Assembly: GCA_025331445.1 (NCBI GenBank)
Contig: JAIWNE010000001.1
Coordinates: forward strand, 434,001 to 498,000
DNA: 64,000 bases
From: Blakeslea trispora
Taxonomy: Eukaryota; Mucoromycota; Mucoromycetes; Mucorales; Choanephoraceae
Reading direction: 5' to 3'
Shown here: positions 35,234 to 44,410 of the stretch, in pieces
How positions within the stretch are numbered: position 1 is the first letter of the stretch
How the letters are laid out: each line of letters opens with the position of its first letter
Translations under genes and position numbers: made by a program
Notes under the pieces: generated by a model
What the model was told of the DNA's origin: nothing
The model's input: only the letters and a program-made list of their open reading frames with translations
Databases searched by the model: none

Positions 35234-38200
35234 ATGACCCAAGATATTCAAACTCATTCAACTTTCTTCAACACGATTGTAAGCAAGAAATACAGCAACA
35301 AAAGCGAAATCTACGATGATATTCGTCGATTCGGAAAGGAATTCAACGTTGTCATGAGTATCAAGACATCCAAGCCAACAGCCATCAACTACATATGTAA
35401 GCATGGTGGCAAGAAGCGCATCAGATCCGACAGAAATGATCCCTTTAAAGATACCAAAAGCCAGAAAATGCTTTGCGGTGTTTTCATCAACTTTCGTTTT
35501 GATGCAATGATTCAGAAATGGATTGTCAGCAACTCTCAAGGTCAGCACAATCACAGTATCTCAGAAGACCCAACCAACTACAGCATCAACAGAAAAATGT
35601 CTGCTGAACTTGAAGAGAAGATTTATGGCTACTTCAAGACTGGAATGAATGCTAGCAGCGTTTATCAAAACTTGATTTCTGATAAAGTGTTCAACGTCAC
35701 TAAAAAAGATTTAGAAAGTCTTCAGTATCGCTACTTCAACACCCAGCGTAGTAAGATGATGTATGAATATGTCATCGGCCTACAGAACAAAGGATACGAA
35801 GTATTCTACAACGTTGACAATGACAAAAGAATCAGTGGTGTTTTCTTTGCACTTAAGTCAAACATTGAGCGTGCTAAGAATATGCCTGAAAACTTGGTCA
35901 TTGATGCTACTTACAAGATCAATGCTCACAAGTTGACATTTGTCAACATTGTTGGCACTAGTAGTGTCGAAGGCATTAAGCCTAATACCCTCGTAACTTT
36001 TGAGGTTGCTGGTGCATTTATCAGCGAAGAGGACAACACCCAGTACAAATGGGTGCTTGACTGCCTCAAAAAAATCACTTGGCCTGAAGAGAACCAAGGA
36101 CCTCAGACGATTACCACCGACAATGAGCAAGCATTGAAAAATGCCATTTCCAGTGTCTTTCCTCAAACACATAACATTTTATGTTATGTGCATATGCAAA
36201 AAAGACTTGAGGCGAAGCTAATGGAGTGTGTTGTTGAAAAAGACAAAGACCGAAGAGATCGCATTCGACAAGAGATCCAGATGCGATATCAAGAAGTTGC
36301 ATTGAAAGCGATTACTCGTGAAGAAATGGTAGTTGCAGTTCGCTCGCTGAAGGAACTTTTTGTCAATCAGCCAGATATTTTTTCTGAGGGAGAAAAGGTA
36401 AGCGATCAGTAAATAAGCTGAATGATGTCTAAACGAGGTTTTGAACATTTAAGAAAAACCTGAAGCAGCTTGATGACGGCAGCCAAGCTCCATTGGTTTA
36501 TGTGAGTGAAGACGGCAAGAAAAAAGCAATTGATTTCATTGAAAGGTAAATCTACTTTCTATCAAGTTAAAGTCACTAACTTTGATTTGAATAGCAAAAT
36601 GGAAGAAGCTGAAAAATGGACAGCCTTCCATACTTACAAACTTCCTCATTTTGGAAACCGCTCTTCAAACAGAGTAGAAGGCAGCCACTCTTCTTTAAAG
36701 AGATTTATTAAGTCTTCATCTGGTACTATTGTGATGGTCACTGAAAAAATTGATCAATGGTACAGACAAAGGGTACCTATTTTTAATCTGCTGGCAATGC
36801 TTTCTTTAACTAATTCATTACATTTAGGCAAGAGAAGCTGAAAGCAAGAAAGGCCGAGAAATGTTCTCGTACAGAGGATATTACTGTCAGGAAGAAGACC
36901 TGTTTAAGATGTTGCTCCCTTTGGTCCAAAAGGTTCATTCCTTTGCTATTGGGAAAGTTTTTAACGAACTCGTTAAAATTCGTTCAGCTGAGACCCCAAT
37001 CAGCTATAAAGCTTGCTTGTGCTCGGTTAGGTTGCAATATAACCTTCCTTGCAAGCACATTTTGAGCTTGGAAAAAAACCAAGTTCCTTTAAGTATGTTT
37101 CCGCGTAGATGGCGATTCAACTTTGATGAAGGTGAAGAAGGTAAGTTTATATCTACAAATGTATAAATATGTATCTAATATCTTTTAGATTATTTTGCTT
37201 CCAAAATGCATACACAAGATGACTTGGAAGAATTAGAAGATGAGATTTGTTTGAAGACGAAAGGTAAATGAAGACTGACGCATAATAACAATACAAGATA
37301 ACACTTTTTTATTAGAAGCAATTGTTGATGAAGATGAAGAAATGTGGCTAACAGATGAAGAGAATGACGATGACGACTGTGCAGTTATTGATGCTACCAA
37401 TGACAGTGACAGAGTCACTCGTAGTGATGAACCGAAGAAGGGATTCGTGGTCGGTGCTTCAAGAAAGGCCATCATCATGAACTTGGCTAACGAGCTCATT
37501 GATCTTCACAGTTCTTTGGAATCTATCCAAGATCAAAGAAGATTAGAAGAAAGTGTTGAAAAGTGCATGAGAAGCATTGAAGAAAGAAGAATCGAGAAGG
37601 TGCTTCCTCCTCGAAGAAAAGTCAGTGTTAGAGGACGACCAAAGAATACGAAAAGAAGAAAAACTCACTATGAGTTCTCTTTGGAAAAAGAAAAAGAAGA
37701 ATTGAAAGAAGTCGCTAAACGAGAAAAAAAACAACAGGCGAAGAAAGATGAAGGTAATGCTCAAATATAATCATTTCTATTCTAAAACTAAATAATAATT
37801 GCGCTTCAAAAATAGAAGCCAAGGGCAAGAAAAGAAAAGCCTCAGAGGCAAGCTATGGTAAAGATGATTTCGTTTACGAAAGCCCTTTACCTCAAACCAA
37901 GCGCTCGCGAGGCAATCTTCCGCCTTCAATCACTAGCATCCTCAGTCCATCAATCAAGGAATCCGAAGTTACTGATTACCTCAATCCCTTAGGGGATGGT
38001 AACTGTGGTTTTAGAGCAGTTGCCTTCTTGGTGGACAGAAGCGGCTCTAAATACGTGGATGGGGACCAGTATCTGGAAGTCAGATCCAAAATGTTGAAGA
38101 CTTTGGAAAACATCAAAGACAGTTACAGGAAGTACTTTCCAAACTTTGATGTTGAAAGACTTCGGACAGTTGTTGCAACAGGGCTAGATAAGAAAGAAAT

Positions 38201-38564
38201 GCCTGAGTGGTTCTACGGGCCTGACTGTGCTCAACTGGTTGCAGACACCTATTCTATTCCTGTTTGTATTTACCCTTCTGCTGAACAAGAGCATCCAGGA
38301 ATTAATCCTGCTATCACCTACCTGCCATTAAATGTTCCCAAATCAAAATCCAAGCCTGTTGCCATTCATATCCAAAACGGTCATAATGTCCATTGGTATG
38401 CAATCAGGCTTGGTATTAACCAATCAAATCTCCCACCAGTATACAATTACTACCTCAGAATTGAGGGAAAACTTAAAGAATACGAAACATACTGGAACAA
38501 GTGGCGCCAGTTCCCTAAGCAACCAAAAAAATTAGAAGCGCCCACTTATATTTACTTAGAATAA
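35234..38564 (+). CDS. MULE transposase with SWIM zinc finger and C-terminal OTU peptidase domain
   Basis: Seven exons (35234-36397, 36454-36545, 36595-36772, 36828-37140, then exons near 37189, 37316 and 37816-38564) give about 1,000 residues with no stop. Residues 1-110 form a FAR1/WRKY-GCM1-like DNA-binding region ending in SQGQHNHSI. The DDE core has NLVIDATYKIN (first Asp), QTITTDNEQAL (second Asp), ILCYVHMQK (the conserved C/H motif) and NRVEGSHSSLKRF (Glu). A SWIM finger follows: ACLCSVRLQYNLPCKHILSL. After an acidic then basic linker comes an OTU domain: LNPLGDGNCGFRAVAFL (nucleophile Cys in DGNC), WFYGPDCAQLVADTYSIPV, and HNVHWYAIRL (catalytic His). The OTU part could be an active deubiquitinase-type cysteine peptidase fused to the transposase. 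Confidence 0.93.
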
Positions 38565-38672
38565 AATTATAAAGATATCTTTCAGATTTACTAAGGCGTA
38601 TTTGACATTTAAAAAAGATGGGGGGAGAGAAAAATAATTACTATCCTGACAAGAAATGTCAACAAGAAAAAG

Positions 38673-38763
38673 AAAGTGGGGTGTCTGGAGGGAGTGGACA
38701 AAAGAAAAAAAATGAGTGGGGTGTCTGAAGGGAGTGGACATTGGAGTGGACGGAGTGTTTACC
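38673..38763 (-). repeat. MULE right terminal inverted repeat
   Basis: 91 bp, reverse complement of the left end. It is uninterrupted and so preserves the original KDZ target (CCAGACACCCCACTTT in reverse complement). Two copies of the GTCCACTCCCTYCAGACACCCC unit are present. Confidence 0.9.
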
Positions 38764-38772
38764 AACAATATA
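38764..38772 (+). repeat. 9-bp target-site duplication, right copy
   Basis: AACAATATA immediately after the element's last base; direct repeat of 27084-27092. Confidence 0.92.
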
Positions 38773-38827
38773 ACAACTTGATATTGGAGGAAATGAAATG
38801 AATACTATAAACTGACTAATAGCACAA
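38773..38827 (+). repeat. right piece of the interrupted 179-bp repeat
   Basis: ACAACTTGATATTGGAGG to AGCACAA, identical to the reverse complement of 42235-42289. Joined to 26969-27092 it rebuilds the full 179-bp unit. Confidence 0.9.
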
Positions 38828-40644
38828 GAAAAACGACGTGGTTACTCATGGCTTTCTATACGCCCTAGTAGTTAGATGGCTGAATGGCGTGCTTTTTCTC
38901 GATGTCTGTCAAAAGTTATTATAACAGGATCCGAATCTGTCTAACAGTTTTTTAGATTCCTTTGTTCGATTAAGGGATTAATAGGCTCCTCTGATTAACA
39001 AAAGAACCTACTGTGAACTTGCCGCTCTGGGGTGCTGTTTTTTGCTGTTAGTTTCAAAGAGAGTATGACCCCTAAATATTCTGTTATTGAGTTGCAGGTT
39101 TTGAGATTCTTTGCTTGCATGCCATGAACCAGAGCTTCTAATTCTCGGTGCTTTTTTTTTCTTTTGTTTTCCTTGACGCTATTTCCTACACTCTTTTGCT
39201 ATTCAAGCATTCATGAAAGAGAATAGCTTTAACACACTAGATGTAAATTCAAGCTATTTTGTCATAAACTGAAGTCGTTTGTTTATGATTATTGGATGTT
39301 TCCAGTGAGTGTAATAAAGAAAAAAGCGTAAGATAATCTAATAATTTTAAGAATTGTAGCTGATGATTATCAATTAGCAATTAATAGCTTTGTTTGCTTG
39401 AATGAATTACCTAATTGAATTACAAGTGATGCTTCTAGAAGACTTTTGATGTATTGCTTCTGTTTTAATACTTCATAAACACAGGATGAACTGCATCGAC
39501 TATGGGTTAAATAGGCTCAATTGATCTTCTCATACTTAGCGTAACCCAATGATTATTGCTAGATGTTAAAGTATTAAAGGCAAAGACTTGCTATCTATTA
39601 CACAATGTATTATTGTATCGAAAAAATAGGAAAAAAGGTGTAGATACCATTAGCACTATACATTACAATTTGGTATGCCAAAAGTACATGAAGCAATCTG
39701 GGCACACTCAGGGGGGTATTGAGCCGATGAGACTCGCGGACAAGAGTATCAAAGCAAGTCTTATTACTGTATACTTCTTCTGCAATGCCAAAGCGATTCT
39801 TTCTCAACAATTGTCTAAATCATTAGCACAACCAACAATATGAGCTATGTAAAAAGAGCAATTATCAAGACAAGCGCATCCATATATGAATGTTGTATTG
39901 CAGTTTGTATGGCATGATTGGCTTGTATGTCTTCACTGATATAAGAGCATCAATGTATCATCTTATTCTCTTTCTTTACTGCAGAACAATGAGCAATAAT
40001 CATTGTGAATGATCAATGTCAAACTCTTCTCTTTGCATTCTAAAGATGGTGACTTAGTCCTTTTGTATTGCTAAACAAAGAATCAAGGTGTGTGTACACA
40101 AAGAATAAACAAGCAATAAATCAATACATCAGCCAACGAGGGTATGGATTAGTAATGTGGTCAATCTGCTCTATGAGATAAAAGAGAGAAAAATATTTCT
40201 TTTCTCCTAATAGTATAAAGAATGAACATTATACATACAGAGGTAGCAAGGCTGTTCAGTAATCTTTGAGCTATTTGCAATTGATTGCTTAAATTACTGC
40301 ATCAAGCGCCTCTTGCTACTTATGCGATATACAAAAGAGAGATTGCTTTGAAGAAATCCATGTATTTTATCATAATTGTTGTCACCTATCTGTACCGATT
40401 AAAGTGAATAGTTGCTGTTTCTTAAGGATGAAATAAGCCATTTATTCAAGAGCTAAAATGATATCTGAGAAGCAGAAAACTAAAACAATGTTTACACTTT
40501 AGACTTTCCACATTTGGGGGAATTATATATCATTTTTAGAGGGACTGTGAAAAACGGCACGTCCCAGTGACACGCCCGTAGTAAAGTCCAAAAGTTAAGG
40601 CAGTTGAAGAGAATGGGGACGACATAATCGTAGTTTGAGACATA
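38828..40644. other. AT-rich sequence right of the MULE, no gene seen
   Basis: 1.8 kb without recognisable coding sequence. An open frame at 39556-39843 has no motif and no splice-linked extension. The segment may be the interior of the proposed outer element. Confidence 0.4.
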
Positions 40645-41387
40645 ATGGAAGTCATAGCCGGAAATGTTATAGCTGACGATACATTAAAGCCAAACGAGAA
40701 TGATTCAGAACTGACGTGCTATAGAAAAGTGGCATTCATTCAGGATATTCTACTGAAAGATTTGAACTTGAACTTGCTATAGTAAGTAAATGACATAAAA
40801 AGTCCTTTTATTAACGTTTCCTGGAAATGCACCTATTTTCCCTATTCCCTATAGTGGCTAAACAACATGTAAGGCTAATGAGTCTATTGCAAAAGACTAT
40901 GAAAACATCTATGGAAATAAACGTACCTTTAAATCGAAGCTTCGGTTGTCGAATCGCTCTTTTATTGTCAACAAGAAATATTGAACTATCAACTAACGAA
41001 TAGAAGCGAAAGAAAGTCACTCAAGAGTAATGCCTGATTCATCAAGCAAAAGATATTAGAATGAACAAAGGCATTCTTAGTAGACTTCTTGAACTACCTC
41101 TTTCTGAGAATGTTTATACGCTTGGGATGGACTTGGTCGGTAAGTTGATTCCCTTACTGCTTCTAGCACATACACAAACATATATAAACAATAGGGTTGT
41201 TTAAAAAAAAAAACTCATAGGCCCACGTGGTTACATGTTTGCTGTAAAGAAAATCAACAATATCTACATAGCTAAGCACACCAACAACCTTTCCATACCA
41301 GAATATCTACATCAATTGCCTTCGTTCATAGCCACGCTCAAAAACTTGTATATTTGGAAATATCATCATACCAAGGTACAATCTTAA
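40645..41387 (+). pseudogene. decayed member of an unnamed multicopy Mucorales-type gene family
   Basis: An ATG at 40645 starts an exon with NENDSELTCYRKVAFIQDIL ending at a GTAAGT. Further on, one frame reads ALLLSTRNIELSTNE, a TAG stop, KRKKVTQE, a TAA stop, then CLIHQAKDIRMNKGILSRLL and ELPLSENVYTLGMDLVG. An intron (41128 to about 41219) restores frame to GPRGYMFAVKKINNIYIAKH and LSIPEYLHQLPSFIATLKNL, ending at 41387. Two in-frame stops show decay; from context they look like TGG to TAG and CAA to TAA changes. I recall similar proteins of unknown function as multicopy in Mucorales, but cannot verify this here. Confidence 0.6.
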
Positions 41388-42234
41388 CAGGAGTGATTGC
41401 AAAAGAAAACGACGACTTTTTTTAGCACCGCTAGTGGTACTGATGATGCTGGTAGTGCTTCAAAAGAACTGTCTAAAAAACAATTAAGCTGATCAAAATG
41501 ATACATGAAGAAGAGAGTGTGTTGAGTTGCTTCTTCCTTTATGTGCTGATATTTGAGTCTAGAAGTACTCTAAGAAGTCAAGAGCAAAGCAGATTATTCA
41601 TTTAATAAGAATGTAAATAAATTAAAAATCAATTAAACACAATGTTAGGTAAATTGAGCTTGCAAGTCGTCCTATTTGATAAGCAGTTACATATACGGTA
41701 TGCCATCTTTTGAAGAAGCACAACACTCTTTTCTTGAATTGTGCGACACTCATTTTTCTTAAAAAAAAAAAGTGACATTTTGACTTTTTTTGTGACATCA
41801 TTTTAGCAAAAGGTGTATTTCTGACAGGCACTAAAATAAAGCACGCCATTTAATTATTTCATTACCGACACATGTAGCAAAACAAGAGTGACCGGAAAGG
41901 ATGCCTAAAAGCTATGATGATACTGACTTGGTATCAAAATGATGTACCGACTTTTTTTTTTCTATTGATTAGACAGCGTCACCGATTGTTATTTTGTGCC
42001 TTTCGAGAATGGCTTTGATTTATTCATACGTATCGATCAAAGCAGTACAGAATTATGCTGCCTGGGACCAAAAATTATAAGCAATTCCTTGCTAGGAAAT
42101 TGCTGATAAGCTTTTTTTTGGGTTTTATATAAAAAAAAATCATCAGATCAATCAAATAGGATAAACCATTGCAAAGAGACCAAGAAATACTCGAAACTGA
42201 ATCCATCAGAAAAAGCATTCAGTATGTATCTTCT
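41388..42234. other. AT-rich sequence, no gene seen
   Basis: About 0.85 kb between the decayed gene and the intact 179-bp repeat. It includes poly-A/T tracts near 41761, 41950 and 42130. No open frame has support. Confidence 0.4.
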
Positions 42235-42413
42235 TTGTGCTATTAGTCAGTTTATAGTATTCATTTCATTTCCTCCAATATCAAGTTGTTATATTGTTTT
42301 GTAAAGTACAAATCTGTCAGATAACCAGATTCAATTTCCGATCGACAATTTGGTCGGCGGGGCTGCTGTGTAAGTTTTGTTCAGAAACGAAAACTTTGAA
42401 CCGAGAATTATGT
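42235..42413 (-). repeat. uninterrupted copy of the 179-bp repeat (MULE empty site)
   Basis: In reverse complement it runs from ACATAATTCTCGG through ACAAAACAATATAACAACTTG to AATAGCACAA, matching the pieces on both sides of the MULE. It has a single AACAATATA, so it represents the pre-insertion sequence. Confidence 0.92.
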
Positions 42414-43187
42414 GCTAAGGTACGACTATTTCTCGCACCCCGCTCATAAATGAACTTAGTTTTATGTGCCTAAAAACGTGGTATGATTGGGGCCATGAGC
42501 CTCCTTGTTTGATTGTGCTAGATATACTAAAGCTGAAACATTGTCCTCAATGATATGTTATTGGACCATTTTTGACTTGATAAAGCCACAATTCATTGTT
42601 TATAGATAAAGCAAGAAATTGTGCCATACATTCATCCATCTCTCATATAAGATATTTCAACAAAATCCTGTTTTTTCTATGGTTTGTAAAGTAGAACGAG
42701 GATTTGTTTTGCATCTACACAATAGCCACTTTATTTAAGAGTGTTCATATTCTTGAGAAATGCACTTTTATATTATATACTCTTAAATCAAACACTCTTA
42801 AATCGAGCAACTACTGTACTCTTTTTTTAGAATTGTACAAGACAGCTATCAACCTGCCTGTAATTATTTTTTCTTTCTTATCAGCATTCAGCGTCTAACG
42901 TGCTGCTACTTCTTATTTGTCATAACCGCTTCTAATGCTGAACTTAATATTGGCTTCATCAGGTGTAGGCCTAATTAACTTGATTAAGAAGCGATAAGAA
43001 ATCGCCGCTATAGACTCCGATAGTGTCATTTAGAAAAGAACCCTATTGGCCAAAAATACGTCATAGCGAACTGGGTATACAGGTACAAAGTTGTCAAATA
43101 AAACATATAAATTGAGCATCAACATTAAGCTATCCTCTTTCTTCTTTACTTTAACAAATTACAAACAAATCTAAACAACCAAGAAAA
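42414..43187. other. intergenic region before the 71-codon gene
   Basis: About 0.77 kb. The first 100 bp resemble, in reverse complement and with gaps, sequence left of 26969. The last 50 bp before the ATG at 43188 are a pyrimidine stretch followed by an A-rich leader (ACAAATCTAAACAACCAAGAAAA), typical of well-expressed genes. Confidence 0.4.
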
Positions 43188-43403
43188 ATGATTGCCGCTT
43201 CTCGTACTGCTTCTATTGTTCTCGTTCCTGTCACCTCTCTTGCTGGTTACGCTACCTACGTTCGTTCCACTGCTCAACCTACTCAAGCTCATGGTCAATA
43301 CATGAAGACAACTGGTGCTAACCGCGCTGATCACATGCAATGGAGAAAGCTCAACAATGGTCTTGGTCTCGTCGATGTTGGCCGTAGCTGTGGTGGCCTA
43401 TAA
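43188..43403 (+). CDS. small protein of unknown function, 71 residues
   Basis: An intronless frame from ATG 43188 to TAA 43401. The protein starts MIAASRTASIVLVPVTSLAG, continues YATYVRSTAQ, and ends LNNGLGLVDVGRSCGGL. The N-terminus could be one membrane helix or a mitochondrial-type presequence (Arg and hydroxylated residues, no acidic residue before about position 47). I do not recognise the family. It is supported as real by strong C/T-ending codon bias like that of ATP21 and NHP6, an A-rich leader with AAAAATG context, and isolation from any other frame. Not seen: introns, repeats, metal-binding motifs. A small inner-membrane subunit is one possibility, but this is inference. Confidence 0.65.
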   Translation: MIAASRTASIVLVPVTSLAGYATYVRSTAQPTQAHGQYMKTTGANRADHMQWRKLNNGLGLVDVGRSCGGL

Positions 43404-44410
43404 ACCCATATACTATCTATTTCATCTTCTTCGGCTGGGCCGGCCAAACATGCATATAGTAGCTTATTTATTTTCTCAACGCTCAACAAGATACCTTTTT
43501 TCTGTTCATAATAAATCATTCATTTTGTTTATCAATAATTCTTTATTTTTCTTGTACATGTCGAATAGAGTTTTAGCTCATTTAGTCTGCTTGAACAAGA
43601 CAGATCAAAAACTAAGCCAAAAGTTCAATCATCACTTGTGTAACAGCAATATAGCATATGGCTTGTCTTCAGGGCTATACTGGACATGTACATATATTTA
43701 CTAGAACACAGTGTGAAGAATGATGAGCTGATTGTTTTGTTTTTTCTTATTGCATAAACACTTGTATTTTACGTGCATGAAAGTTACTCGAGTAAGATGT
43801 ACCAAGCATTGTTACTCTTGTTTTTCTTATTTTGGAAACATAGGGAAAAATTTTTGTAATTGTCAAGAGAAAATGGTGGAGTTTCTTAGCAATAAAAAGA
43901 TATCACCTCATAAGTAAATCTGATTGCATACAGTAATTCAAAGACGAAATGAAGATAGCTTCACTTATTGATTTGTGAGAAAATCCTGACTATTGATCAA
44001 TCATTTGATTTGGTACAAAAGCAGTGATACCACTTTTTTTTCCTTGAAACAAGGAGATGCATAAATGTTCGTGTACTTGTGTTACTGTTGTCTATCTCAA
44101 ACTTCAATTTCGCCCCTCTTTATAATTATGTAATGCGTAAAAAGCATGGAAGACCTCTGCATCAAAAGGCAAGGCAACATTGATCTGATTTTGTCATACT
44201 ATGTAAATAGCAAGTTTTTGAAAGTTATAGGAGAGATATGAAAAAGTGCATTTAATTATTACAAAATCTAGTTGTTTATTATATATAGAAATATGCATAC
44301 GATCATTTGATTTTAACATGTACCCCCATACATATTGAAAACCAAAAGTTATAGATATACATAGTAAAGTATGTGTTATATACATTTCAAGTTTTTTTTT
44401 TACAAGCTGC
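43404..44410. other. intergenic region, no gene seen
   Basis: 1 kb between two converging genes. It presumably holds the 3' UTRs of the small gene and of GLT1. Frames at 43315-43704 and 43732-43917 lack support. Confidence 0.45.

Larger units (their letters stand above)
27093..38763 (+). mobile_element. MULE DNA transposon (with OTU-fused transposase), interrupted by a KDZ element
   Basis: Ends are GGTAAACACTCCGTCCACTCC at 27093 and its reverse complement finishing at 38763. It is flanked by the 9-bp direct repeat AACAATATA. The intact empty site at 42235-42413 proves the boundaries. Without the inserted KDZ element (and its extra duplication) the MULE is about 4.0 kb with terminal repeats of about 90 bp. 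Its only gene is the plus-strand transposase at 35234-38564, which has an intact reading frame after splicing, so the element looks recently active. Confidence 0.92.
26969..42413. mobile_element. possible outer transposable element bounded by 179-bp inverted repeats
   Basis: The two copies of a 179-bp sequence are in inverted orientation: 26969-27092 joined to 38773-38827, and 42235-42413. By eye they match at every base. If they are terminal inverted repeats, the outer element is about 3.77 kb after subtracting the MULE insertion, and its interior (38828-42234) contains a decayed gene. No flanking target duplication was found at 26969 and 42413. The pair could instead be two independent copies of a dispersed repeat. 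Confidence 0.4.
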
